Assembly (NCBI RefSeq): GCF_000463115.2 | Contig: NZ_AWFX01000011.1 | Span: 62,001 to 126,000, forward strand | Length of the DNA stretch: 64,000 nucleotides | Source of the DNA: Franconibacter helveticus LMG 23732 | GTDB lineage: Bacteria > Pseudomonadota > Gammaproteobacteria > Enterobacterales > Enterobacteriaceae | Direction: 5' to 3' | In this document: positions 7,806 to 16,212 of the stretch, piece after piece | How positions within the stretch are numbered: position 1 is the first letter of the stretch | How the letters are laid out: every line of letters starts with the position of its first letter | Program-made: the position numbers and the translations under genes | Notes under the pieces: model-generated | The model's input: the letters and a program-made list of their open reading frames with translations, nothing else | Databases searched by the model: none | Told to the model about the DNA's origin: nothing

Positions 7806-10100
7806 ATGAATGTAGATAAGATAGTAAAAGGAACGAACTATCTAATTTCTGTGATTATACCTGTTTATAATACAGAGAAATACCTTTCGGAATGCATTGA
7901 TTCTGTTCTCGCACAAAATATCAATGGAGTTAATGCTATTGATATTATTGAGATTATCATAGTAAATGATGGCTCTCCTGATTCCAGTAATATCATTATT
8001 AATGAATACGCGAGACGATACTCTAATATTGTTGCAGTTCATCAGGAAAACGCAGGCCAATCGGTTGCAAGAAATAATGCTATAGATATTGCGCGAGGTG
8101 AGTATATTTATTTCCTCGATTCAGATGATTTATTACCCCCAAGAGCACTGGCTTCGCTTTATAAGCTTTCAATTAATACGGGCTCAGATGTGGTTATAAC
8201 TCATTGCAAAGCATTCAATAGTCGTCGAAGCTGGTTTATAGACGATCATGCCGAGGTTGCAAGCTCTTCTTTCCGACAGGTTAAATTTTCTCATCGTTCA
8301 ATTCTAATGAACACGCCAGGGCCCGTGGCAAAATTATATAGAAAGTCTTTACTAATAAAACATCATATTAGATTCCCCTTAGGAATCAAAATAGGTGAGG
8401 ACTGGATTTTTGTTCTGAGCGCGATGTATCATGCCAACCATATTTCTTCCTCACCGGATATAACCTATCTGTACCGAGCTCGTGAAGATGAGCATAATCC
8501 CTCCTGTACGCAAGTAGTAAACGAAAAGGTTTTTCTGGACTTTATCGAAGTATATAAGCTCACCTATCAATTCAATTTGCCTGAAAGACAAACCAGGCTA
8601 GCGAAACTTTTTGTTATTAAAGGTATACTTTATCGTCTCGAAAAATATTCATCAGAGAAAAGCCTTAGCGATTGCAAAAAAATATATAAGTTGTTAGGGG
8701 CGTTTTTTAGAGAGCACATTGGTGCTGATATTATAAATATTTTCACCCCCCAGCGTCGTTTGGTTATGAATTTAATTTATCATTCATTTTACACCGAAGC
8801 TTTTAGGGTGCTGAATAAGAAGATAAAAAGTTCCTGCCTAAGGAAAGCGATAACACTCAATAATGAGAATATGATTAGTGATTATTATAGTATCAAAAAG
8901 GCTAATAGAAGAAGAAAGCTAATTTTTTACAAAAAGAAATTTTTTAAGCTTTTTGCTAAATATAAATGGTCAATAAAATATGATCTCGCTCGCGTTCTTT
9001 CTGGTTTCATTAAGTCCGACAATATTGCACTAATTGGGGAAAGGCTAGGGCAGACCGCAAATGATACTAGCTTTTTTCTTTTTAAGAAAATTAGCGAACA
9101 AAGGACAAAAAACAAATTTTATTATGTCATTAATAAGAACTCACCGACCAAAAATAATTTGGACGGCTTTGCCAATGTGCTGTACTATGGTTCTTTAAAG
9201 CATTTCATATACTTCCATAAAGCTTGTACTTATGTTTACAGCGATAGTTTAAGAGATATTTTTCATCATTGGCCTGAAGTCTACAAAGATCATTTACATA
9301 AAAAGAAAATTTTTCTTCAGCATGGCATATTTGCGACCAGTAGAGCTAAAGGTTATTATGATAGAAACTCGATGTTGCGAAGAAATGAGCTTCCGGATAA
9401 GTTTGTAGTGAGTTCCGCATATGAAGGAAAATTATTACAAAGGCAATTTGGTTTTCAAAAAAATGAAATCGCGATTACCGGATTAACAAGGTTTGATTAT
9501 CTTCCGAAAAAACAAAATAAAAAAAGACGCAAAATCTTATTGATGCCAACCTGGCGTGAATGGCTAACGAACGTTAGTGATGAAAATTTTTTAAAATCTG
9601 AATATTACAAAAAGATCACGGAATTATTTTCGCCGCCTGTCATTGATTTGCTCAAGAAATATAATTATACCCTGGATATTTGTATTCACCATCAATTAAA
9701 AAAACACCTTGATAACTTTAAGTTGAATTATTCAAATGTAAATTTTTTCTGTATCCAGGAGGTTAATGTTCAGGAACTAATAATTTTATGCGATATGATG
9801 GTTACAGATTATTCCTCTGCGTCTTTTGATGTCTTATACCAAAATAAACCTGTTATATATTATCATTTTGATGCAGCGCGTTTTTTTGCCACCAGAGGCG
9901 GCCCCCTTATCTGCCCCTTGACTGAATTCCCTGGGCCGGTACCTAGAACTTTTGATGATTTAATAAAAGAAATGGAGCAGCTGCTAATAGGTAATTGTTG
10001 CCCTTCTACGAAATATATAAAATCTGCAAACAAATTTTTTGATTACAAAGATAATAATAACAGTAAAAGAGTTCTTCAATTGATTGAGAGTGAACAATGA
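7806..10100 (+). CDS. Bifunctional capsule polymerase: GT2 glycosyltransferase fused to CDP-glycerol glycerophosphotransferase-like domain
   Basis: This 764-aa two-domain protein begins with a GT2 (GT-A fold) domain: ISVIIPVYNTE at 14-24, VNDGSPDS at 53-60, and a DxD-type DSDD at 105-108. After a basic linker (about 340-400) comes a TagF/CDP-glycerol glycerophosphotransferase-like domain (PF04464 type) with FLQHG at 503-507, GLTRFD at 559-564 and MVTDYSS at 665-671. In the family the C-terminal domain adds glycerol-phosphate or another polyol-phosphate from a CDP donor. With the preceding Stealth gene this predicts a repeat containing sugar and phosphodiester bonds. It starts 6 nt after the Stealth stop, overlaps the next gene by 4 nt and is AT-rich. 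Confidence 0.87.
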   Translation: MNVDKIVKGTNYLISVIIPVYNTEKYLSECIDSVLAQNINGVNAIDIIEIIIVNDGSPDSSNIIINEYARRYSNIVAVHQENAGQSVARNNAIDIARGEYIYFLDSDDLLPPRALASLYKLSINTGSDVVITHCKAFNSRRSWFIDDHAEVASSSFRQVKFSHRSILMNTPGPVAKLYRKSLLIKHHIRFPLGIKIGEDWIFVLSAMYHANHISSSPDITYLYRAREDEHNPSCTQVVNEKVFLDFIEVYKLTYQFNLPERQTRLAKLFVIKGILYRLEKYSSEKSLSDCKKIYKLLGAFFREHIGADIINIFTPQRRLVMNLIYHSFYTEAFRVLNKKIKSSCLRKAITLNNENMISDYYSIKKANRRRKLIFYKKKFFKLFAKYKWSIKYDLARVLSGFIKSDNIALIGERLGQTANDTSFFLFKKISEQRTKNKFYYVINKNSPTKNNLDGFANVLYYGSLKHFIYFHKACTYVYSDSLRDIFHHWPEVYKDHLHKKKIFLQHGIFATSRAKGYYDRNSMLRRNELPDKFVVSSAYEGKLLQRQFGFQKNEIAITGLTRFDYLPKKQNKKRRKILLMPTWREWLTNVSDENFLKSEYYKKITELFSPPVIDLLKKYNYTLDICIHHQLKKHLDNFKLNYSNVNFFCIQEVNVQELIILCDMMVTDYSSASFDVLYQNKPVIYYHFDAARFFATRGGPLICPLTEFPGPVPRTFDDLIKEMEQLLIGNCCPSTKYIKSANKFFDYKDNNNSKRVLQLIESEQ

Positions 10101-11275
10101 ATAAAACTTTATTAATTGGTAATGAAAGCCAACTTGTGAGATTATTTTTAGAGAATAGATCCTTGCAGGTTAATTACTCATTTTCCGCTCAGCTATTATG
10201 TCTTTTATTTGAGCAGCCAAGGGTTAGTAACATCTTTCTTGAGAATACTAATGAAATACGAAATTTTTGCGAAGCGGCTTGGGATATTACGAATATAAGA
10301 TCTATAATTATTGATTATTCACTTATCAATTCCCTGCCACATAATGTAAAAAACAATTTATCAATATATTTGTCTTTATTTCCTGAATATACCTCCATAT
10401 ATATTGTAATGTCAGACTTACCACATGACGATACTTTTCGGGAGTTTATTACTCGTAAATTTTTTATAGTTCAAGAGCATAATTTAGGAGCTATGAATCT
10501 TTTTGGAAAGGATAACATTTATAATAAACAGGATATAGTGATTCTTGGCAGCTGTGTTGCCCGAGATTCTATGGAAATTAATAATGAGATTTCGCCTTTA
10601 AAACTAAATGTGCTTGAGTATATTGGCAGGAATAGCATTGCATCATTAGATTCAAAGCCCGTGGAATACCCAGCAGGTCTGGAATCTCTGCCTAGCGCAT
10701 TTTTGACGAAATGTATTACTTATGATCTACAAAAAAAGACTACTGAGCATTTAGTCAGTGCCTTAACTAAAGATCGCATTCTTCTGTTGGATTTCATGGA
10801 TGAACGTTTTGATCTCATTGAAACAAAAAACTCATTTATTACTAACTCATGGGATTACAGAGAGACCGTTTTATGTAAGACATATATAGTTCCTGACCTT
10901 ACCCATAAATTTTATTCACAGTTTAAACTGGATTTGTGGAAAGCTAATTTCACGCGGCTTTTAGAAAAGATTGGGAAAGTGGCTTCGCTACAAAATATAA
11001 TTATTTTTGCGCCCCCAATGACACGGATTTTTTATCGTGAAAAAGATGTGGTCGCTTTTGATGAGTTGAAATACAAAACCAACGAGTATAATGAAATGTT
11101 GGATTGCATGAAGTTCTATATAGAGTGTAATCATCCTGATATAAAACTTATTGAGCCTTTACCCTGGATGATGTTTTGTGACTACCGGCATAAATGGGGC
11201 GGTCATCCCTACCATTATAATAACTATCTTTATATGTATTTCAGCGGGATAGTGAAAAGACATAAAGCAGTTTAA
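10097..11275 (+). CDS. DUF6270-like / SGNH-fold protein of the capsule locus
   Basis: This 392-aa protein has no signal peptide and no clear membrane segment. The middle and C-terminal parts show GSCVARD at 151-157, LLLDFMDERFDL at 229-240 and HKWGGHPYHY at 365-374. These match what I recall of the DUF6270 family. GSC near a strand end and a late H-x-x-H block resemble blocks I and V of SGNH hydrolases and acyltransferases. The first ~140 residues are not recognised. As the last gene of the capsule run (ATGA overlap with the polymerase) it may modify the polymer, for example by O-acylation, or be a transferase; this is inference. Its TAA shares TTAA at 11272-11275 with the opposing kpsS stop. 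Confidence 0.7.
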   Translation: MNKTLLIGNESQLVRLFLENRSLQVNYSFSAQLLCLLFEQPRVSNIFLENTNEIRNFCEAAWDITNIRSIIIDYSLINSLPHNVKNNLSIYLSLFPEYTSIYIVMSDLPHDDTFREFITRKFFIVQEHNLGAMNLFGKDNIYNKQDIVILGSCVARDSMEINNEISPLKLNVLEYIGRNSIASLDSKPVEYPAGLESLPSAFLTKCITYDLQKKTTEHLVSALTKDRILLLDFMDERFDLIETKNSFITNSWDYRETVLCKTYIVPDLTHKFYSQFKLDLWKANFTRLLEKIGKVASLQNIIIFAPPMTRIFYREKDVVAFDELKYKTNEYNEMLDCMKFYIECNHPDIKLIEPLPWMMFCDYRHKWGGHPYHYNNYLYMYFSGIVKRHKAV

Positions 11276-12474
11276 CTATTGAAAAAATTGAATTTCCTTT
11301 TATTGCAATAAAACACCATATTTATCTGTGTATTCATCTTTAAATAAGCACGAAACTTGTTAAACAGCGCCGTATCGGGTTTGAAATCCGACGTCCAGAA
11401 TGCGCCCAGTTCCCCCTGAAAGGTCAGGCCGTCTATGTTATATAAGGCGCGGCCCATGACTTTCAGGGGTTTATTATGGATAAGCGCAGAAATGCCAGCT
11501 GTACTGTTTATGGTTATCACGCCTCTGGCATGATTTAACAGCTGCGGCATAGGTAAGTCATGAACATACATAACTTTGTCGCTAACGCCGTAAATGCTAC
11601 TGAGTCGCTTGATTAGCAGGCCGTACAGGCGGTGTCCACGATCCATCGGATGATGTTTAATGACCAGATGCTCACGTAGCGGCGCTTTTTTAGCAAACGA
11701 AGCGATCACCTCTTCAATATATTCCCTTACGTCGCCGTAATCACTGTGATGACTTATCTGGCTGTCGTTGTAAACCTGTAATATCGCAAGGTAATAATGC
11801 TGGCTTAGCTCATTACGCAACTTGTCCAGCACCTTTCTTTCCAGCAATCGGTACCATTGCTTACGCCAGCCTGCTCGCCACCAGCAACGCGCTTCGTACC
11901 AGGGAGAAAAGCACTTGTGGTGCTGATAGTGAGGAAATGCATCGTGGTAATAACAGCCCATCAGGTAATAAACGGTAGCATGCCAGCAACGCAGAAAAGA
12001 GGAGGCGCTGATTTCCCGGGCCTGCAAAGGCGCCATGTCAGGCAGGTTGCGATAAAAAGCTGCGTCTCGCGGTAATGAAGACCAGTCGTTAACACCACTT
12101 TCTTCAAGCGTAATGTAATGGGGCCTGAGATAGCCTTCCTCAAAAACCAAAAAACGCACGCTTTTCGCCTGCGCCCATTCCCTGGCGGCACGATGCAGGG
12201 TTCGGCAATCGCCAAAGCAAATTACCGTATCAAATGGGTATCCCTGCCATGTTTCATCCAGCCATTGCGGAAATTCCGCAGCGGTTTTTTTCCAGGCAAC
12301 GGTTTTCACCCTTCGGCAATAAAATTTATCACCGCCGTTGAAAACCACATTCACCGCTTCGCGTCCTTGTTTCTCCAGCCATAGCGCGAGATCGCTAAAA
12401 AAAGGCCCCATTGGTCCCTGCAATAGTAAATATCGTTCGCCCGCGAGCAGAGTTTTCATTGCGTTGCTGTTCAT
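11272..12474 (-). CDS. kpsS: Capsule export / beta-Kdo transferase KpsS
   Basis: This 400-aa product aligns with E. coli KpsS (about 389 aa), including LLLQGPMGPFF near the start, KHHPMDRGHRLYG and INSTAGISALIHNKPLKVMG in the C-terminal half. KpsS is a retaining beta-Kdo transferase that starts the poly-Kdo linker on phosphatidylglycerol, the lipid terminus recognised for export. The ATG at 12474 lies 15 nt after the kpsC stop; an in-frame ATG five codons later (12459) is an alternative. The last ~20 residues are rich in Asn, Phe and Lys and the DNA turns AT-rich, so the divergence boundary with region 2 runs into its 3' end. Confidence 0.94.
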   Translation of the reverse strand: MNSNAMKTLLAGERYLLLQGPMGPFFSDLALWLEKQGREAVNVVFNGGDKFYCRRVKTVAWKKTAAEFPQWLDETWQGYPFDTVICFGDCRTLHRAAREWAQAKSVRFLVFEEGYLRPHYITLEESGVNDWSSLPRDAAFYRNLPDMAPLQAREISASSFLRCWHATVYYLMGCYYHDAFPHYQHHKCFSPWYEARCWWRAGWRKQWYRLLERKVLDKLRNELSQHYYLAILQVYNDSQISHHSDYGDVREYIEEVIASFAKKAPLREHLVIKHHPMDRGHRLYGLLIKRLSSIYGVSDKVMYVHDLPMPQLLNHARGVITINSTAGISALIHNKPLKVMGRALYNIDGLTFQGELGAFWTSDFKPDTALFNKFRAYLKMNTQINMVFYCNKRKFNFFNS

Positions 12475-12489
12475 GCCGGCGTTCCGTTT

Positions 12490-14511
12490 TTACTGAGGCT
12501 TAGAGGGAAGCAAAGCCAGCAATTCCACCAGCAGGCGATAATAACGGGCGAAAGGCGTGCGGGCAGGGCGCATTGCAGCACTGCGGTAAATAAGATATTC
12601 AACCGCCTCTTCTGCTGAGATGATCTTTTTGCTGACAGGGTGAATGTAAGTGGGATAAGCAATCAGCGTCTGGTAAACCAGCTCATCAAGCGTGAGGTTG
12701 CGGGTTCGCCTGTCGCAGCGCAGCGTATCGGTTGTCAGCCCCCATCCTGCATAAAAGGGTAATCCGTAGCAGAAGACCTTTTTTTCATGCATCAGCCCCT
12801 CAAAACCACACAGCGAGGTCATGGTGTGGATCTCATCGGCATGACAAATACAGTCGATGATATGGGCGCTTTGGGTAACCGTATCCGCCCAGCGTAGCGC
12901 GTCCTGTTTTGAAATAAACCCGGGGCGGCGGCCATAAGCCACATCAGGGTGCGGCTTATAAACAATAAACGCATCCGGGCGCGCCTGACGAACCGCACGC
13001 AGTAAAGCCTGGTTAGTCGCGAGTCCCGGCGCGCCGGTTTGCAGCGAGGCATCGTCTTCTACCTGGCCTGGTACCAGAACCAGGAGCCGCCCCTTTGCGC
13101 TGGCGGGGCGTTGCCACGGCTCGCCGAGGTTATATTTGCACAAGCGAGACTGGGCCAGGCGCAGGCGCAGGCGCTTCGCCCGTTCCGTTTCCTCCAGAGA
13201 CAGGTCGCTCTGTTGCAGCAACCGTTCCAGATCGCTTGGCCTGGTCGCATCGTAGTAAATACCTTGCTTATCCAACACCAACGAGAGTGGCGCATGGAGT
13301 TCGCTGCCAAGACCTACCGAGCGCAGAAAACCATCCTCCATACGCCAGACGGAAAGTTGCCGTGTACTGGCCGCGCTTTTCCACTGTTGCTCGCCTTTTG
13401 TGCCCCAGACCACACAGGCAGTTGCATGTGGCGGAGCGTTGCCAAAGCTCAGGCGATTGAAAGGCGTTTTTAAAAACGGCGTGAGGATAGCCCGCTTCCA
13501 GAGTGTTAAGCCTGGCGCCCAGAGGATACCCGTACGCGTGTTATGAAATGTCCGCAGACGTTGCAGGTAGTCAATAACGTCAAACAACGAACCGGGCTCG
13601 CCCGTAAGGGGATGAACGTAACGGCTGTAACGCAGATAGGCCGCAGCGAAAAGATGCGCCAGCGGAGCGGGCCGTCTACGCGCGGCGAGCGCAGCCGCGT
13701 CTGAATGACGATCGTCGGTTATTCCCCAGCCTGCGTACCAGGGCTGGCCAAAGCAGACCACAGGCTTGCCTGCAAGCAGCGCTTCAAAGCCATAATGCGA
13801 GGTGACAACGTAAACGCGCTTTACGTGGCGCAGCAGTGAAAAAGGGGCGACATCTTCAGCGATAATATGCACCCGGGGATGTGGCTGAATGTCTGTCAGA
13901 TACCCCGTTTTCTTACCGCACAGCACGTCCGGATGCATCTTTACCCATATGGTTGCCTGCGGGTTTTCCGCCAGAGCGGCTTCCAGCATGCGTTGAAACG
14001 AAACGGCGTCGGCATTGCCATAGCGCACCGACATATCGTTGCAGGTTTGATCAACCACCAGCACCGCTTCTGCAAGGCTTTCAGCACGAAAATCAGGTGC
14101 GTGGTTATATTTAGACAACTGATGCTCAAGCATCAGGCTGATAGCCTGTTTCGTTTCGGCGATACGTAGCTGATTGCCTGCGCTATCCTGGATGAGGCGC
14201 TCAAGAGTAGAAGGGCGGCGAGCATCGTAATAAATGCCTTCATAATCCACCACCAGAGAGAGCGGCGGCGCCCCGGTTACGCCGGGATGCAAAGAACGGA
14301 TAAACCCATCTTCCAGACGAAGAAGAGGAACACTGGCCTGACGCGCTTTTCTGACTGCCCGCAGTGTACCCGGGCGGTAGCCCCATACCGCAACGGCACG
14401 AATATCATCCGGCACAGGCTGGCATAAACAGAGTTTTCGGCAGGCGTCAGAAAGGAAGCTGCTGAGGTGGGGGATACGCCATATCCCCCTGGAATAAATG
14501 CCGGTTGCCAT
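12490..14511 (-). CDS. kpsC: Poly-beta-Kdo linker transferase KpsC
   Basis: This 673-aa protein matches E. coli KpsC (about 675 aa). It is a tandem of two related Kdo-transferase modules, seen as paired motifs: RLEDGFIRS / [22 protein letters not shown] / [13 protein letters not shown], and [14 protein letters not shown] / [14 protein letters not shown]. In the characterised family the two modules alternately build beta-2,4 and beta-2,7 Kdo bonds on the lipid started by KpsS. It begins 12 nt after kpsD and ends 15 nt before kpsS, so it sits in one kpsEDCS transcript. No kpsU (CMP-Kdo synthetase) lies between kpsD and kpsC as it does in E. coli group 2 loci; the donor would come from kdsB elsewhere. 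Confidence 0.95.
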   Translation of the reverse strand: MATGIYSRGIWRIPHLSSFLSDACRKLCLCQPVPDDIRAVAVWGYRPGTLRAVRKARQASVPLLRLEDGFIRSLHPGVTGAPPLSLVVDYEGIYYDARRPSTLERLIQDSAGNQLRIAETKQAISLMLEHQLSKYNHAPDFRAESLAEAVLVVDQTCNDMSVRYGNADAVSFQRMLEAALAENPQATIWVKMHPDVLCGKKTGYLTDIQPHPRVHIIAEDVAPFSLLRHVKRVYVVTSHYGFEALLAGKPVVCFGQPWYAGWGITDDRHSDAAALAARRRPAPLAHLFAAAYLRYSRYVHPLTGEPGSLFDVIDYLQRLRTFHNTRTGILWAPGLTLWKRAILTPFLKTPFNRLSFGNAPPHATACVVWGTKGEQQWKSAASTRQLSVWRMEDGFLRSVGLGSELHAPLSLVLDKQGIYYDATRPSDLERLLQQSDLSLEETERAKRLRLRLAQSRLCKYNLGEPWQRPASAKGRLLVLVPGQVEDDASLQTGAPGLATNQALLRAVRQARPDAFIVYKPHPDVAYGRRPGFISKQDALRWADTVTQSAHIIDCICHADEIHTMTSLCGFEGLMHEKKVFCYGLPFYAGWGLTTDTLRCDRRTRNLTLDELVYQTLIAYPTYIHPVSKKIISAEEAVEYLIYRSAAMRPARTPFARYYRLLVELLALLPSKPQ

Positions 14512-14523
14512 AAATCGCTCGGA

Positions 14524-16200
14524 TCACAACGTCAAAATAACTTTAGCGGCAACGGCTAGCTGATAAAGAATGGTAGAAAGGCCGCGGGAGACTTCGAGGT
14601 TTTTCGTTTCATACTTCGGTAGCACCATAAGTTCGTCACCAGGCTGCATTTCATCAACGTCACTGGCGTCCAGCGCCGCGCCATTCTGGCGGATCACAAT
14701 AATTTTTGCGTTACCCGATTTTTGCGTCATACCGCCGCACTTCTCGATATAATCCTGCGGATCCAGCCCCTTTTCCCAGCTAACGGCGTTTGGAAAGAGC
14801 ACTTCGCCATGGACCATCACCAGCGAGGTTTTCTCCGGAATGGTGATGACATCCCCATCTTCCAGCAGCACCTGATCAAGGTTGGTTTCATTAAGCACCA
14901 CTTCCCCTTTCGGCAGTACGGTACGCGCTTTGGCGACAAAGCGGCTGACAAGCTGCGCTTCCTGCATGCGCAGACGCGCCTCTTCCTGAGTGGATGACTG
15001 GGCGGAAAGCGAAGCCTGTTCCAGCTTCTGCAAAGCAATATCCAGCATCTCTTTCTGCCGCACGGCGACAGATCTGCGATAAAGCTGGATGGCGCCGAGT
15101 TGCGACATCGCATTGGGGCGGATCTTCGCCAGCACCTGACGCATAGAGGCGCCGTAAGGCAGAACCATAGCGTGTTCGCCGGAATGCGCCCCTTCGATCC
15201 TGACCTGTATCGTGCCGGCATAACGATCGGAGCTGATCACTATCCTGTCGCCGTCATGCAGCACGCGTCCTGCCGCGCTGCTGACAGGAAAATATTCGCT
15301 CTGTTTCATGGCGCCTTGCTGGCGGATCAAGGTAACGTGCGTCGCGCCGGGTTTCGGGCGCGCCCACTTCAGCGCTTCGGTAACAGAGAGGGTGCTGTCT
15401 TCGAATTCAAAATCGTAACCGTTAAACACATCCCCTTCGACGCTGAAGGTGTGCTGCCGTGGCCCCACCACGATGGTATCGCCCTCTGCAAATTGCGATA
15501 AGCCGAGGCTGCCGTTAAGCAGAAAATCATAAAGGTTAACGTGTGAACGCACCTTCTGGCCGCGTTTAATGGTGATATCGACGTAGCTGCCGCGCTCGCT
15601 GTCTACGCCGCCCGCTTTATTTAAGTAGGAAAGCAAGGAATCGGAAGCGACGCCCCCATAGAGGCCTGGCGTGCGCACATAACCGGTTACGAACACTTTC
15701 ACTGGCTGAGCCTGTAGCAGCGAAGCGTAGACATTCACGTTCGCCTGGTACACCTCTTTTACCCGCTTCGTGACCAGCGTATTAAGCTGGCCGTTGGTGA
15801 TGCCGGCAACCTTAAGCGGCCCGACGTTAGGCAGGAAAATATTGCCCTTAGGGTCAACTGTCAGGGTGCCGTCATAGACAAACGCGCCCCATAAACGCAC
15901 CTGAACGGTGTCGCCAAGACCGATAATATAGTTTGGGTTAAAACCGATTCCGGCTCCGCTGTCTGCGCCTGGCGCGCTAAACAACTGAGCGCCGAACATG
16001 CGGCTCAAGGGCGCCGGCGCCATGGGCGCAGGCGTGTTATCAAAACCTTCCGCGCCGTTTTGCGAACCAGGCGAAGCCATCATGGCTGGAAGCGGCGCGG
16101 CGCCGGTTAGCGCGGGGTCTGCGGTCAGTTCAACCGCATTGGCGCAGGTCGCCGTCAGCAGCAGAAAAAACATCCCTGTTTTACGTAATGTCATAACCAT
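14524..16200 (-). CDS. kpsD: Polysialic-acid-type capsule outer-membrane/periplasmic export protein KpsD
   Basis: This 558-aa protein has exactly the E. coli KpsD length. An N-terminal signal peptide ends near CANA-VELTA. Wza-type poly-export and SLBB beta-grasp domains follow, with landmarks GFNPNYIIGLGDTVQVRLWG and MVHGEVLFPNAVSWEKG. KpsD carries the polymer across periplasm and outer membrane together with KpsE. ATG at 16200 or the in-frame ATG two codons later (16194) may be the start; the second gives a more typical signal peptide. It follows kpsE after 12 nt. It lacks a lipobox, unlike Wza, as expected for KpsD. Confidence 0.95.
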   Translation of the reverse strand: MVMTLRKTGMFFLLLTATCANAVELTADPALTGAAPLPAMMASPGSQNGAEGFDNTPAPMAPAPLSRMFGAQLFSAPGADSGAGIGFNPNYIIGLGDTVQVRLWGAFVYDGTLTVDPKGNIFLPNVGPLKVAGITNGQLNTLVTKRVKEVYQANVNVYASLLQAQPVKVFVTGYVRTPGLYGGVASDSLLSYLNKAGGVDSERGSYVDITIKRGQKVRSHVNLYDFLLNGSLGLSQFAEGDTIVVGPRQHTFSVEGDVFNGYDFEFEDSTLSVTEALKWARPKPGATHVTLIRQQGAMKQSEYFPVSSAAGRVLHDGDRIVISSDRYAGTIQVRIEGAHSGEHAMVLPYGASMRQVLAKIRPNAMSQLGAIQLYRRSVAVRQKEMLDIALQKLEQASLSAQSSTQEEARLRMQEAQLVSRFVAKARTVLPKGEVVLNETNLDQVLLEDGDVITIPEKTSLVMVHGEVLFPNAVSWEKGLDPQDYIEKCGGMTQKSGNAKIIVIRQNGAALDASDVDEMQPGDELMVLPKYETKNLEVSRGLSTILYQLAVAAKVILTL

Positions 16201-16212
16201 CTCTGCGAAAAT

